From NCBI RefSeq assembly GCF_000004195.4, contig NC_030678.2:90612404-90676403 (forward strand): a stretch of DNA of 64,000 nucleotides, given 5' to 3'. Shown here piece after piece: positions 41,201 to 45,014 of this stretch (positions are counted from its first letter, which is position 1; every line of letters starts with the position of its first letter). A program made the translations under genes and the position numbers. This DNA is from Xenopus tropicalis (taxonomy: Eukaryota > Chordata > Amphibia > Anura > Pipidae). The notes under the pieces are model-generated. The model was not told where the DNA came from. It saw only the letters and a list, made by a program, of their open reading frames with translations, and made no database searches.

Positions 41201-42358
41201 ATCTCAGCTCTGAGCATATTGCTGCACTGCCGCATGCAGGTATTGGCATTTACTAGGACAGAAATCCCAGTGACCCTTTGAAACCATTCTGTAGATGAAA
41301 TAATGAGTGGGACAACTGGAGCTGGAATGGAGAAAAGTTAGGTTCCTTGGAAAGAAGGTACAAAAAGGGTTTGCAGCTTTGTTTACCTGATTGTAAATCT
41401 GCCCAGTCCACACCTGCTGTTTTTTTACATGTTCTGCTTGGCATACTTGTAGAAATGGAGGCAACTGCATTGAGCAATAAAAAAAACTTTTGCCAACAAA
41501 AAAAGGAAGGAAGAATGCAACCCAGATAATTACGTACATATTTGTGGTAAAAATGGGTGTTCTTCAAAACAAATGCCTGCATTTCTATTAGAGGCACCTC
41601 ATGCCGACATTTATTCCAAGGGAGGACCCTATGTTAATAAATCCTATAATAATTGACTAAAAAGTTAGACAAAAGATTTCTGTACAGCTGTAATGCTTTG
41701 AAACACTTGGGCTACTTCCACATGGGGTATTTTCTGATCTGCTTTTTAGTAATGGAAACACTTATTACATAAAGATTTGCAGAAATACTTCCAAGTACAG
41801 ATATTCAATACATCAGAATAATAAATATCTAAGAGTGGATCTATCCACAGTAAAGACAATGGGAATCAATATCTTATAAGGACCTGAAAGTGGGGAAATG
41901 TATGGTGTTTTGGAGGGGGGTGGGGGGTGTCCAGTATATGAATTTCAGGTTATTCTCTAAAACTGCTTGAGTGATAAATATTGCAGCTTTCCTATACATC
42001 CTTACACACTGGCCATGGCAGATTACAGGCTAAGTGTGACTAGCGATTTATATCTGCTGGCAAATTCCGTGTATCTATGTTTATTTCTACTAATGACAAA
42101 ATACTGTCTGTACCAGATCCAAAGAAGAGTGCAAGTCGTGCAGGTAGCCGGGCTGGAAGCCGTGCAAGCAGCAGGAGGGGAAGTGATGCCTCTGACTTTG
42201 ATCTTCTTGAAACACAGTCAGCATGTTCAGATACATCAGAGAGCAGTGCAGCAGGGGGTCCAGGGAGCTCCCGAAGGGGACTATCCAAACCTTCCAAAAT
42301 CCCAACCATGTCCAAGAAAACCGCCAGCACTCCCAAAACTCAAGGAACCAAGAGATAG
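372..42358 (+). CDS. macf1: macf1, 3' half: spectraplakin (microtubule-actin crosslinking factor 1), 41 coding exons, 5' end outside the window
   Basis: A giant cytoskeletal linker that bridges actin and microtubules; this window holds only the rod and C-terminal part, and the actin-binding and plakin domains lie upstream. Exons 372-531 through 42117-42358, each given separately, join without a stop: total 6,295 nt, one leftover codon base plus 2,098 codons including TAG. Order: spectrin repeats, two EF-hands, GAS2 domain, Ser/Arg/Gly-rich tail. The tail segment [20 protein letters not shown] matches MACF1 as I remember it; DST has a different sequence there (ISEIQSVCSD). Nearly all exons use GT donors and AG acceptors. 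Four exons (9, 18, 51 and 111 nt) look like in-frame cassettes. No frame break was found, so the gene looks functional. The MACF1 name is by recalled similarity, not a search. Confidence 0.95.
775..1101 (+). CDS. macf1: macf1 exon e2 (spectrin repeats)
   Basis: 109 codons, phase 0 on both sides, between GGGATTGCAG and ATG|GTACAC. Holds the end of one repeat ([15 protein letters not shown]) and the start of the next ([20 protein letters not shown]). The largest coding exon in the window. Confidence 0.92.
1435..1519 (+). CDS. macf1: macf1 exon e3 (spectrin repeat)
   Basis: Reads [20 protein letters not shown] and ends KQTT plus the first base of a Gly codon. Acceptor TTCTCTAG, donor ACAACAG|GTAGTT. 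Enters in phase 0, leaves in phase 1. Only 85 nt, placed by homology and splice sites. Confidence 0.9.
1625..1936. mobile_element. Palindromic MITE, CAGGTATGGGACC family, copy 1
   Basis: Ends are inverted copies of CAGGTATG and CCCATACCTGTA; the inner part carries TTATCCAGAAAACC and TGATAACAGG blocks. Same family as the copies at 3709, 36303 and 43783. Non-coding and non-autonomous. Family recognised as a common frog repeat; superfamily not assigned. Confidence 0.75.
1937..2165 (+). repeat. tRNA-type SINE-like repeat
   Basis: Contains a GTTGCTAGCACTGCTACC box-A-like block and GGTTTGATTCTAACC, which resembles an RNA polymerase III box B, followed by a GCACCATCTGCAAGGATTTC segment. A similar, more decayed copy is at 45015. 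It abuts the MITE ending at 1936. Confidence 0.6.
2255..2496 (+). CDS. macf1: macf1 exon e4 (spectrin repeats)
   Basis: Acceptor AATTTTTCAG; completes a Gly codon and then reads [19 protein letters not shown], later [13 protein letters not shown]. Donor CAAAAG|GTACAA, phase 0. 242 nt. Confidence 0.92.
2690..3430. repeat. Dispersed frog repeat, split by a TTAA-inserted MITE
   Basis: Recognised by GGGGTCACTGACCCCAGCAG, CTATTCAGGCCCTCTTC and CAACCTGATAGCTGCT. It runs to about 3109, is interrupted by the MITE at 3110-3391, and seems to resume as ACTCAAAGGTGAG. Exact outer limits are approximate. Confidence 0.55.
3110..3391. mobile_element. Palindromic MITE with TTAA target duplication
   Basis: TTAA on both sides. 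Inverted arms TTAAAGGAAAAGTAACACTA (left) and TAGTGTTACTTTTCCTTTAA (right), extending inward through a run ending near ATCTATTCTAC. No coding capacity. TTAA specificity fits piggyBac/Kolobok-type transposases; which one is not decidable here. Confidence 0.8.
3709..4033. mobile_element. Palindromic MITE, CAGGTATGGGACC family, copy 2
   Basis: Starts CAGATATGGGATCTTTTATC and ends TTCCCATACCTGTA. Internal blocks TAATTTGGATCTCCATAACT and TAATGGAGTCTATGGGAGAT are shared with the copy at 36303. Confidence 0.8.
4156..4362 (+). CDS. macf1: macf1 exon e5 (spectrin repeat)
   Basis: 69 codons, phase 0 to 0, acceptor TTTTTTTTCAG, donor CAACAG|GTAATT. Reads [20 protein letters not shown] and [20 protein letters not shown]. 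Confidence 0.93.
4771..5050. repeat. Palindromic repeat inside macf1 intron
   Basis: Inverted arms GCACTATCCTTCCATAGGCT / AGCCTATGGAAGGATTGTGC, and outside them ATACTTACCAAGCCTGACAT / ATGTCAGGCTCGGTAAGTAT. Preceded by TTAAAGTGATACTTAAAG, which resembles the start of TTAA-type frog MITEs. The right arm contains a GTAAGT donor-like string. Confidence 0.6.
5051..7757. other. Rest of macf1 intron e5-e6; no gene seen
   Basis: No exon-like ORF with matching splice sites on either strand. Holds a G homopolymer of about 16 bases near 5461-5476 and AT-rich sequence. Short open frames here have no recognisable protein content. Confidence 0.6.
7758..7877 (+). CDS. macf1: macf1 exon e6 (spectrin repeat)
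   Basis: 40 codons, phase 0 to 0. Acceptor TTTTCTGCTAG, donor CAGAAG|GTATGA. Begins [20 protein letters not shown] and ends TTAQLQVQK. Confidence 0.93.
8108..8215 (+). CDS. macf1: macf1 exon e7 (spectrin repeat)
   Basis: 36 codons, phase 0 to 0. Reads [20 protein letters not shown] and ends DEQKSVLQ. Acceptor TTATTATGCAG, donor TTACAA|GTAAAT. Confidence 0.92.
8335..8553 (+). CDS. macf1: macf1 exon e8 (spectrin repeats)
   Basis: 73 codons, phase 0 to 0. Has [20 protein letters not shown] and the next repeat start [14 protein letters not shown]. Donor is AGG|GTAGGA; the Arg codon is kept so the frame continues into [17 protein letters not shown]. Confidence 0.92.
8981..9184 (+). CDS. macf1: macf1 exon e9 (spectrin repeat)
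   Basis: 68 codons, phase 0 to 0, after ACATTTTTAG. Reads [20 protein letters not shown] and ends ALAQAAQ at CACAG|GTAAAA. Not inside a long single ORF because intron stops flank it. Confidence 0.92.
9856..9864 (+). CDS. macf1: macf1 exon e10: 9-nt microexon (IGE)
   Basis: Nine bases ATTGGAGAG between CTGCATTTCAG and GTAAGT, a strong donor. Keeps phase 0 and inserts Ile-Gly-Glu between e9 and e11. MACF1 as I recall it has ITE at the same place (STQ-ITE-FHDK), while DST joins STQ to FHDK directly, so this is a probable alternative microexon. A UGC lies about 8-10 bases before the acceptor and a long C/T-rich tract lies further upstream. Confidence 0.8.
9980..10211 (+). CDS. macf1: macf1 exon e11 (spectrin repeat)
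   Basis: Acceptor CCTAATCACAG; reads [20 protein letters not shown] and later [20 protein letters not shown]. Ends one base into an Asp codon at GCCAAAG|GTCTGT (phase 1). 232 nt. Confidence 0.93.
10459..10685 (+). CDS. macf1: macf1 exon e12 (spectrin repeat)
   Basis: Completes Asp and reads [20 protein letters not shown], then [20 protein letters not shown]. Acceptor ATCCTTGCAG, donor GCAGAT|GTAAGA, phase 0 at the end. 227 nt. Confidence 0.93.
10769..10891 (+). CDS. macf1: macf1 exon e13 (spectrin repeat)
   Basis: 41 codons, phase 0 to 0. Reads [20 protein letters not shown] and ends KSIDE. Acceptor TGTTCTTCAG, donor GATGAG|GTGAAA; a TA microsatellite begins about 10 bases after the donor. 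Confidence 0.93.
10901..10936. repeat. (TA)n microsatellite
   Basis: About 17-18 uninterrupted TA units in the intron just after exon e13. Simple repeat; length likely to vary between individuals. Confidence 0.9.
11107..11208 (+). CDS. macf1: macf1 exon e14 (spectrin repeat)
   Basis: 34 codons, phase 0 to 0. Reads [20 protein letters not shown] and ends AVQYQDSLQ. Acceptor ATCACATACAG after a T-rich tract, donor CTGCAG|GTAACC. Confidence 0.93.
11670..11771 (+). CDS. macf1: macf1 exon e15 (spectrin repeat)
   Basis: 34 codons, phase 0 to 0. Reads [20 protein letters not shown] and ends EQIEEMK. Acceptor TTTATTCTAG, donor ATGAAG|GTAAAA. Confidence 0.93.
11944..12117 (+). CDS. macf1: macf1 exon e16 (spectrin repeat)
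   Basis: 58 codons, phase 0 to 0. Reads [20 protein letters not shown] and [19 protein letters not shown]. Acceptor TTCTGTACAG, donor AGACAG|GTATGT. Confidence 0.93.
12203..12358 (+). CDS. macf1: macf1 exon e17 (spectrin repeat)
   Basis: 52 codons, phase 0 to 0. Reads [20 protein letters not shown], then [10 protein letters not shown], ending VELAKHH at CATCAT|GTAAGT. Acceptor TTATTCCACAG. Confidence 0.93.
12944..13141 (+). CDS. macf1: macf1 exon e18 (spectrin repeat)
   Basis: 66 codons, phase 0 to 0. Reads [35 protein letters not shown] and [11 protein letters not shown]. Acceptor GTTACTTGTAG, donor CAGCAG|GTTTGT. Confidence 0.93.
13300..13629. repeat. Dispersed repeat ending at TTAA, copy 1
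   Basis: Shares TTGAACCAACAAATATAT, ATTGGTGTGTA(A/G)GCAGCCATCT and a CCATGACAGT(A/G)TTCCTTTAA end with the copy at 30611-30918. The two copies differ in the middle, where this one carries extra sequence. No coding content. Confidence 0.7.
13960..14090. repeat. End of a TTAA-type repeat
   Basis: GATGAAGCAGGGTTTTACAT through GGGGGTATAGTTTTCCTTTAA, a pattern I recognise from frog TTAA-type elements. It meets the next element (14087) at a shared TTAA. The left limit is not clear. Confidence 0.45.
14087..14451. mobile_element. MITE with TTAA target duplication
   Basis: TTAA on both ends; inverted termini TTAAAGTGATACTGA and TCAGTATCTCTTTAA. Non-coding. A related terminus occurs at 50409. Confidence 0.75.
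15205..15635. repeat. Loose inverted-repeat element
   Basis: ACCAGTATCAGATGCTTCCT on the left is matched by inverted AAGGATGCATCTGATACTGG on the right; inward, TTTTTTATCC and AAAAAAAATCC also pair. Probably a decayed MITE; limits uncertain. Confidence 0.45.
15788..16440. repeat. Two adjoining dispersed repeats
   Basis: First part (15788-16030) has GGTGGCATTACACTGAAAGA and blocks related to the elements at 26955 and 55593. Second part (about 16178-16440) begins GGGGGCCGATTCACTAAAGG and has CGATTCACTAAAAGC repeated inside, typical of a frog MITE. Boundaries approximate. Confidence 0.5.
16649..16777 (+). CDS. macf1: macf1 exon e19 (spectrin repeat)
   Basis: 43 codons, phase 0 to 0. Reads [20 protein letters not shown] and ends [10 protein letters not shown]. 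Acceptor CACCAACTAG, donor CACATG|GTAAGT. Preceded by a 3.5-kb repeat-rich intron. Confidence 0.92.
17279..17449 (+). CDS. macf1: macf1 exon e20 (spectrin repeat)
   Basis: 57 codons, phase 0 to 0. Reads [33 protein letters not shown] and [15 protein letters not shown]. Acceptor TGTTGTACAG, donor AGAAAG|GTAATT. Confidence 0.92.
17882..18037 (+). CDS. macf1: macf1 exon e21 (spectrin repeat)
   Basis: 52 codons, phase 0 to 0. Reads [40 protein letters not shown] and FQIDEHK. Acceptor CTTTCTTTAG, donor CACAAG|GTGATT. Confidence 0.93.
18310..18516 (+). CDS. macf1: macf1 exon e22 (spectrin repeat)
   Basis: 69 codons, phase 0 to 0. Reads [40 protein letters not shown] and [13 protein letters not shown], the last two highly conserved in both MACF1 and DST. 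Acceptor TTTGTCTTAG, donor AAACAG|GTATGT. Confidence 0.94.
18693..18812 (+). CDS. macf1: macf1 exon e23 (spectrin repeat)
   Basis: 40 codons, phase 0 to 0. Reads [20 protein letters not shown] and ends [11 protein letters not shown]. Acceptor TTATATTTTAG, donor CACAAG|GTTAGG. Confidence 0.93.
19009..19178 (+). CDS. macf1: macf1 exon e24 (spectrin repeat)
   Basis: Reads [20 protein letters not shown] and [17 protein letters not shown], ending on two bases of an Arg codon at GAAAG|GTACTT (phase 2). Acceptor AATTTGCAG. 170 nt. Confidence 0.93.
19486..21057 (+). mobile_element. Decayed Tc1-like transposon
   Basis: Inverted termini CAGAAGGAAAAATAAGTGTT (left) and AACTTATTTTCCCTG (right, reading AACAC-type inverted); further inner inverted blocks are AGATGTCGGTAACAACCCAA / TTGGGTTGTTACCGACATCT. 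A TA precedes the left end; the right-hand TA has mutated to CT. Lies in the intron between e24 and e25, same strand as macf1. Confidence 0.85.
19851..20845 (+). pseudogene. Tc1-like transposase pseudogene
   Basis: Translation starts [11 protein letters not shown] and ends GFSTSY before TAA, as in Tc1-family transposases of about 340 residues. Broken by a TAA at 19986, loss of frame near 20100 (ACTCAAGAAAGAGCTTC) and a TGA at 20554; the segment FQQ(D)NDPKHTA spanning the second catalytic Asp has lost a base. The first catalytic Asp is seen in VWSDNTKI and the last acid in [10 protein letters not shown]. It cannot make a working enzyme as read. Confidence 0.85.
21573..21732 (+). CDS. macf1: macf1 exon e25 (spectrin repeat)
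   Basis: Completes Arg after TTCTGCAG, then [40 protein letters not shown] and VMNLMDAHK. Donor CATAAG|GTAAGA, phase 0. 160 nt. Confidence 0.94.
21931..22125 (+). CDS. macf1: macf1 exon e26 (spectrin repeat)
   Basis: 65 codons, phase 0 to 0. Reads [40 protein letters not shown] and EQALKQ. Acceptor TTGCTCATAG, donor AAACAG|GTGACA. Confidence 0.94.
22311..22439 (+). CDS. macf1: macf1 exon e27 (spectrin repeat)
   Basis: 43 codons, phase 0 to 0. Reads [20 protein letters not shown] and [20 protein letters not shown]. Uses an AAG acceptor (TATTCTTTAAG), less common than CAG or TAG; donor CATAAG|GTCAGA. Confidence 0.93.
22532..22675 (+). CDS. macf1: macf1 exon e28 (spectrin repeat)
   Basis: 48 codons, phase 0 to 0. 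Reads [20 protein letters not shown] and [20 protein letters not shown]. Acceptor TTATTTTTAG, donor GAAGAG|GTACAG. Confidence 0.94.
23818..24281. repeat. Nested or tandem inverted repeats, MITE cluster
   Basis: 23820-23938 and 24080-24195 are inverted copies: TAGCCATGACAAGTAGCTACTA reads back as GTAGCAGCTACTTGTCACGG, and AGGGTATTTTCTGACATTTT as CCAGAAAATACCCTG. A third partial copy in the first orientation follows at 24228-24281. Between them, GTCGCAGCAACTAATCGCC matches an element at 57655. Confidence 0.65.
24444..24632 (+). CDS. macf1: macf1 exon e29 (last full spectrin repeat)
   Basis: 63 codons, phase 0 to 0. Reads [40 protein letters not shown] and [11 protein letters not shown]. Acceptor is AAG (GTATTTTAAG), donor CACCAG|GTGAGA. 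Follows a 1.8-kb repeat-bearing intron. Confidence 0.93.
24782..24893 (+). CDS. macf1: macf1 exon e30 (linker after the rod)
   Basis: Reads [20 protein letters not shown] and [17 protein letters not shown], ending one base into an Arg codon at CAGAA|GTGAGT (phase 1). The first part is conserved with DST; the second is the variable linker. 112 nt. Confidence 0.9.
25034..25197 (+). CDS. macf1: macf1 exon e31 (linker and pre-EF helix)
   Basis: Completes Arg after CCCTACAG, then a short Pro/Ser linker ([20 protein letters not shown]) and [20 protein letters not shown], ending DRLEE at GAAGAG|GTATGG. 164 nt, phase 0 at end. Confidence 0.93.
25303..25465 (+). CDS. macf1: macf1 exon e32 (first EF-hand)
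   Basis: Reads [20 protein letters not shown], then the first EF-hand with loop [12 protein letters not shown], whose 1, 3, 5 and 12 positions (D, D, D, E) fit calcium binding. Ends one base into Lys at TTCTA|GTAAGT (phase 1). Acceptor GCTTTGCAG. 163 nt. Confidence 0.95.
25664..25818 (+). CDS. macf1: macf1 exon e33 (second EF-hand)
   Basis: Completes Lys, then [20 protein letters not shown]. The loop [12 protein letters not shown] has all calcium ligands of a canonical EF-hand. Ends [22 protein letters not shown] at GATGAG|GTACAG, phase 0. The EF pair is coupled to the following GAS2 domain in this family. Confidence 0.95.
25908..25982 (+). CDS. macf1: macf1 exon e34 (GAS2 domain, first part)
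   Basis: 25 codons: [20 protein letters not shown] then ENKYR. Two Cys in CKC fit the GAS2 zinc-binding fold. Acceptor TTACAACAG; donor AGG|GTGGGT leaves phase 0, ready to accept either the microexon e35 or exon e36. Confidence 0.93.
26488..26722. repeat. Dispersed repeat (GGGGCGCTGCC... type)
   Basis: CCAGGGGCGCTGCCACCATG, TGCCTCAGGCAACAGTGCCCC, a C run and an A run, then TGAGCCCTGAAATGCCCCTGG. A related copy in the opposite orientation is at 56105-56395. Confidence 0.5.
26955..27240. repeat. Dispersed MITE-like repeat, copy 1
   Basis: Shares CATACGATATTCGGTG, AAAAGATTTTGA, AAGGGCTGAAT and TCTATTGTTTCTACCTC with the copy at 55593-55848 in the same orientation. No coding content; short ORFs in it are by chance. 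Confidence 0.7.
28036..28053 (+). CDS. macf1: macf1 exon e35: 18-nt microexon FFLGNQ in the GAS2 domain
   Basis: TTCTTCCTAGGGAACCAG between TTTGTGTAG and GTACAG, after a long T/C tract. Encodes Phe-Phe-Leu-Gly-Asn-Gln, phase 0 to 0, and sits exactly between NKYR (e34) and FGDSQQ (e36). DST isoforms, as I recall, carry the same NKYR-FFLGNQ-FGDSQ insert. It would lengthen a loop of the microtubule-binding domain. It stands alone in a 3.4-kb stretch with no other exon. Confidence 0.9.
29217..29296. repeat. Long (TA)n microsatellite
   Basis: About 80 bases of uninterrupted TA, 80 bases upstream of exon e36. Simple repeat; may form cruciform or slipped structures. Confidence 0.95.
29378..29495 (+). 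CDS. macf1: macf1 exon e36 (GAS2 domain, second part)
   Basis: Reads [20 protein letters not shown], then [19 protein letters not shown], the conserved end of the GAS2 domain. Acceptor TTTTTTTGCAG, donor GCAGAG|GTAATG, phase 1. 118 nt. Confidence 0.95.
30011..30548. mobile_element. MITE with TA duplication and large internal hairpin
   Basis: Flanked by TA. Inverted termini CCGTATTTTTCGGACCATAA and TTATGGTCCGAAAAATACGG. Inside, 30230-30350 and 30354-30475 form nearly perfect inverted arms of about 120 bases each around GCGCATGCGTATGGGCATGCGC. CpG-rich arms with few mismatches suggest a young copy. Non-coding; ORFs in it come from the palindrome. Confidence 0.85.
30611..30918. repeat. Dispersed repeat ending at TTAA, copy 2
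   Basis: Same family and orientation as 13300-13629: TTGAACCAACAAATATAT, ATTGGTGTGTAGGCAGCCAT, TTGCTATT...GATATCTAC and end TTCCTTTAA. Confidence 0.7.
30919..31203. repeat. Dispersed repeat with inverted ends (GGGATCCCCAAC)
   Basis: Starts TCAGGGATCCCCAACGTTTT and ends GGTTGGGGATCACTGC, inverted to each other. Contains GTTGGGGAGCAAC twice. Part of the same family appears at about 54705-54750. Confidence 0.65.
31204..33395. other. macf1 intron sequence around cassette e37
   Basis: Apart from the 51-nt cassette at 32043-32093, I see no exon, RNA gene or clear repeat here; short poly-A and poly-T runs only. Confidence 0.5.
32043..32093 (+). CDS. macf1: macf1 exon e37: 51-nt cassette exon (VHHPGNK...)
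   Basis: Between TTTCTTTTCTTAG and GTTTGA. With the G left by e36 it reads [17 protein letters not shown] and leaves one base, so phase 1 in and phase 1 out; skipping keeps the frame. DST isoforms have VHHHGSKMLRSESNSSI at the same site after NDPCR, as I recall, so this is an ancient alternative exon. Ser/Lys/Arg-rich and likely phosphorylatable. Not covered by any ORF of useful length. Confidence 0.88.
33396..34995 (+). mobile_element. Tc1-like transposon with long inverted repeats
   Basis: 1,600 bases flanked by TA. The inverted ends begin CAGTGGTGTGAAAAACTATT and end AATAGTTTTTCACACCACTG and stay alike for about 140 bases each, through GAAATCAGGAAGGGGGCAAA-type blocks. It sits in the intron before exon e38, on the macf1 strand. 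High arm similarity and a nearly whole transposase frame suggest a recent insertion. Confidence 0.93.
33765..34777 (+). pseudogene. Tc1-like transposase, nearly intact, two N-terminal lesions
   Basis: Starts [11 protein letters not shown] at 33765. A one-base loss near 33795 (CAAAAGTAATTG) gives an early stop; the frame resumes as [18 protein letters not shown] and meets TGA at 33860-33862, which looks like a CGA to TGA change. From 33869 the frame is open for 302 codons: helix-turn-helix [17 protein letters not shown], then the DDE triad at D114 (LWTDETK), D206 (LQQDNDPKH) and E241 (NPIEMLW), 34 residues apart as in Tc1. Ends GGPTSY. All catalytic residues are kept, but the DNA-binding N-terminus cannot be made as read. 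Confidence 0.92.
35619..35830 (+). CDS. macf1: macf1 exon e38 (Ser/Arg-rich tail)
   Basis: Completes Ala after TTTCCCTGCAG, then [36 protein letters not shown] and a Ser/Pro/Thr run ending PATPASGSK at TCAAAG|GTAAGT. 212 nt, phase 0 at end. Basic Ser/Arg-rich sequence of this kind mediates microtubule lattice binding in spectraplakins. Confidence 0.94.
36303..36632. mobile_element. Palindromic MITE, CAGGTATGGGACC family, copy 3
   Basis: Starts CAGGTATGGGACCTGTTATC and ends GGATCCGATACCTGTA. The best-preserved of the four copies in the window. Confidence 0.85.
37354..37846. mobile_element. Palindromic MITE with TTAA duplication
   Basis: TTAA at both ends. Inverted arms GGAACAGTTCAGTGTAAAAA and TTTTTACACTGAACTGTTTC, with further pairing inward (ATAGTCTATAAAG / CTTTATAGATTA). 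Holds a G run of about 20 at 37545-37563. Non-coding. Confidence 0.8.
38191..38301 (+). CDS. macf1: macf1 exon e39: 111-nt cassette exon in the tail
   Basis: 37 codons, phase 0 to 0, between CCCCTCCCACAG and CCTGAG|GTAGAG. Reads [20 protein letters not shown] and [20 protein letters not shown] isoforms, as I recall, have a related segment (RNYGKPWLTNSKMSTP) at the equivalent place, which supports a real, old cassette. Skipping it joins SGSK to VTPAQGSK, the form I know best from mammalian MACF1. Confidence 0.85.
39528..39636 (+). CDS. macf1: macf1 exon e40 (tail)
   Basis: Reads [20 protein letters not shown] and [17 protein letters not shown], leaving one base of an Asp codon at GAGCTG|GTAAGT. 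Acceptor is AAG (GTGCTTGAAG); the nearby CAG gives a stop, so the AAG must be used. 109 nt. Confidence 0.9.
42117..42358 (+). CDS. macf1: macf1 exon e41, last coding exon (GSR repeats and SxIP motif)
   Basis: Completes Asp after TGTACCAG, then [38 protein letters not shown] and [16 protein letters not shown], ending TQGTKR before TAG at 42356. GSR repeats bind microtubules and are GSK3-type phosphorylation targets in spectraplakins; S-K-I-P fits the SxIP signal for EB proteins at microtubule plus ends. 80 codons incl. stop. Confidence 0.96.
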
Positions 42359-43410
42359 TCCTTTTCCCCATTCCCCCCAAGTAAATATGCGGCACAAGGA
42401 AGAGACCCATCCCTAATAGGGCTGTCTCCAAGATTTTCTATCATGCACTGTACATCTGGATGTACGCTTATTCTACGAGGGGAATTTTTATTGTCTAAAC
42501 ATGTATACAAAAGAATTGTTTAAAACTGCCTTATTTGTTTCTTTTGTATGTTACTACTTCCATGTGAATATTTCTGTAGATATAAAGCCTCATTATGTGA
42601 ATTCCTGGGGAGCTTCAGGGACTCAAGTATAGAGTTAGAGAAGATGACGTGTAAGACAGAAGAGTATGTATGTAACTATCAGATTCAGTGGGCTATGAGA
42701 ACTGCTTTTTTACGGGTTAATATCCATGGGCAACACTACTAAACTTTAATAGAGAAATTCCTCTTTTGTACATGTACAATAAATTGCATAGAGGCATCAG
42801 GGAGCCACATTAGATTCCAGCTATTTAAGATTAAGATTTTATCTTTAAAGTGAGATTTGTTTCTGAATTTATAGCACTTGCACATTGCCTTGCTCTTACA
42901 GTAAAACTAGCAAGTGTCCAACAGCGACTGTCATTATAAAGGATTATAACAACTAGTGTTTGACAAAACCTTTTCGAGTGATGGCCCAGCATACATCACG
43001 TGCTACTCCTCTGCCACTTTGCACTCATCTGGATCCAGCTGATTTCTAATTGTAAACTACATTTGTTTTATTTATCTACTTAGGACTTTCTTATTTATTA
43101 TTTAAATTGTCATTCCACTTAGAATTTGTGTGAAACAATGATTTCTGTAGACAAAACACTCACAGTTGTGCATCAATGAAACGAGACTCACAGCACAATT
43201 TCTTCCTCGTGTTTGTTTGCTGGTGCCCTGTGGAAGACAAGACCCTGAGGAAATGAATTGGTAGAACATGAGGGGTCTCTTCTGCAAAGAATGTTCTGTT
43301 CTGGCCAGGCTGCTGTGTGATTTTCTCGATTAGTTTGCAACAGAAATTGACTGTACCAATGAACTGTTAAAAGAGACACCTTTTGTATTAAAATTGCTTG
43401 CAGTAACAAC
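42359..43410 (+). other. macf1: macf1 3' UTR (probable)
   Basis: Follows the stop codon with no further exon. An AATAAA at 42778-42783 could serve a short form but has little GU-rich sequence after it. ATTAAA at 43387-43392 is followed within 30-50 bases by CTGTGTGTAATGTGTC, a good downstream element, so the main end is probably near 43,410. Confidence 0.7.
43387..43392 (+). terminator. macf1: Likely macf1 polyadenylation signal (ATTAAA)
   Basis: Second commonest poly(A) hexamer, with a GU-rich stretch at about 43420-43440. Preceded by UTR sequence free of recognised repeats. Confidence 0.6.
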
Positions 43411-43734
43411 ACCAGGTATTCTGTGTGTAATGTGTCTTTTCTTCTGGGTAGAAAGTCATAAATCTTAATGAACATGGGTTGGGACTTCTAAAAAGACAGT
43501 GGTTAAACATCATGGGGACGGAGTGGGGTCCAAATATGTGACCGAAACATCGCTTTTTTTGCACATTAAAGAATCCTGTTTTTCATCAAGTCCAATTTTC
43601 TACCCACCCAGGCATTTAACATCTTTGTGGAGAGTGCCCTCCGTCTACTATGTTTTATATAATATATATTATCTGTTCCTTTTGGCGGCACTTACCACTC
43701 CAAACCGGGTGCTCACCAAAAAATTATCCACACA

Positions 43735-43743
43735 TATATACAC

Positions 43744-43777
<34 letters not shown>

Positions 43778-43780
43778 ATA
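43735..43780. repeat. TA/TG microsatellite
   Basis: CATATATACACATATATATA... passing into TGTGTGTGTG; compound dinucleotide repeat directly before a MITE fragment. Confidence 0.85.
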
Positions 43781-43782
43781 TG

Positions 43783-43822
43783 GGATCCCTTATCCGGAAA
43801 CCCGTTATCCAGAAAGTTCCAA
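43783..43822. mobile_element. Fragment of the CAGGTATGGGACC-family MITE
   Basis: GGGATCCCTTATCCGGAAAC and CGTTATCCAGAAAGTTCC are one terminus of the family seen at 1625, 3709 and 36303; the rest is missing. Confidence 0.6.
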
Positions 43823-43829
43823 TAGGTAC

Positions 43830-44175
43830 CTTTCACACAGGGCTTAGAATTAATTTTTAGTGCTTTATTGATGTGGATAGACAACTGGCGTTTCGGCTGC
43901 AACACCACCTTAAATCACTAAAAATTAATTCCTGTGTGAGCGCTACCTAACCATCGGATTTTATATATATATTTAGTATATATATGTATGTATGTATATG
44001 AAGAACAGAGTGCCTCACACACAGAGACTTAAAAAAGAACAAAAAATCTTTATTAATCCGATTTTTTGTTCTTTTTATTTTTTGTTCTTTTTTAAGTCCC
44101 TCGGAGTGCGGCACTCACAGGGACGTTTTTACATTGTTTGGAGGGAGTGCTCCTTTTGTTTCTTTTATTTATTGA

Positions 44176-44224
<49 letters not shown>

Positions 44225-44270
44225 AAATTTTTTTTTAATTATTTTTTTATATTATATATGTGCTATTTAA
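43830..44270. repeat. Hairpin repeats and TA microsatellite in the intergenic region
   Basis: GAATTAATTTTTAGTG pairs with inverted CACTAAAAATTAATTC (43849-43930). A second hairpin pairs CTTAAAAAAGAACAAAAAAT with ATTTTTTGTTCTTTTTTAAG (44028-44098). A TA run follows near 44187-44220. Confidence 0.6.
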
Positions 44271-45014
44271 TAAAGGGGGGGATTGTTATAGCTGTTAAGA
44301 TGTAGTTTACAAATTGGTGTTATACATAAAGATTTTTAAGATATTAAATGATCTATTAGTGTTCTTCTTTGACCTAGCATATATTTTATTGTTGCAATAA
44401 AATTAGCCGCGCTGTTTAGGAATTAGCTATTACAGAGCAGACCACTGACCCATAAATTTATTGGAAAACCTTTTGCGTTTTATGTTTTAGGGTAAGAACA
44501 TCGCGGAGTAAGTTAGTCACGCGCGATAGATCTCTGCTATCGTGGGCAACTAACTAGCCCATGAAATCTATTGCTGTCGGTTCTTACCTTTAGATCACAA
44601 AAATTGTTTCTCAGGTGATTACATTACAGAGACAAACCATATTTTACACATTATTTGTAAGCAAACATACCAACAACAGTATGAGTTCCTACCATGTGGC
44701 CAGGTGCATTCAAAGCAATGTGTTAAATAAACCATCTAGTGGCCTACTCTGAAAATGCACCAAGGTTATACATTTATATTGTCACACAGTAACTTCAGCA
44801 GCATTTACTGTAAAAGTAAAGAAAACATTATTAGAATTGTACCATCCACTCTGGATACATCCAATAGTCATTAAGTCCATATGCTCAAGTAGAGATATAT
44901 AAATAAAGCAAAACAGCATTGTTGGGATTTGTGATACAGTGATATGCTGTGTCTCTGCAAAATGATATTATACATGCTCACATATATACAGGAACAAGTT
45001 ATACTGTATATACT

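Noticed and set aside
372..42358. Identity as dst (dystonin) rather than macf1
   Set aside because: The tail ([29 protein letters not shown]) and rod details such as the IGE microexon fit MACF1; DST differs at these points.
42778..42783. AATAAA as the main macf1 poly(A) signal
   Set aside because: Little GU-rich sequence follows; the ATTAAA at 43387 has a better downstream element. It may still serve a minor short form.
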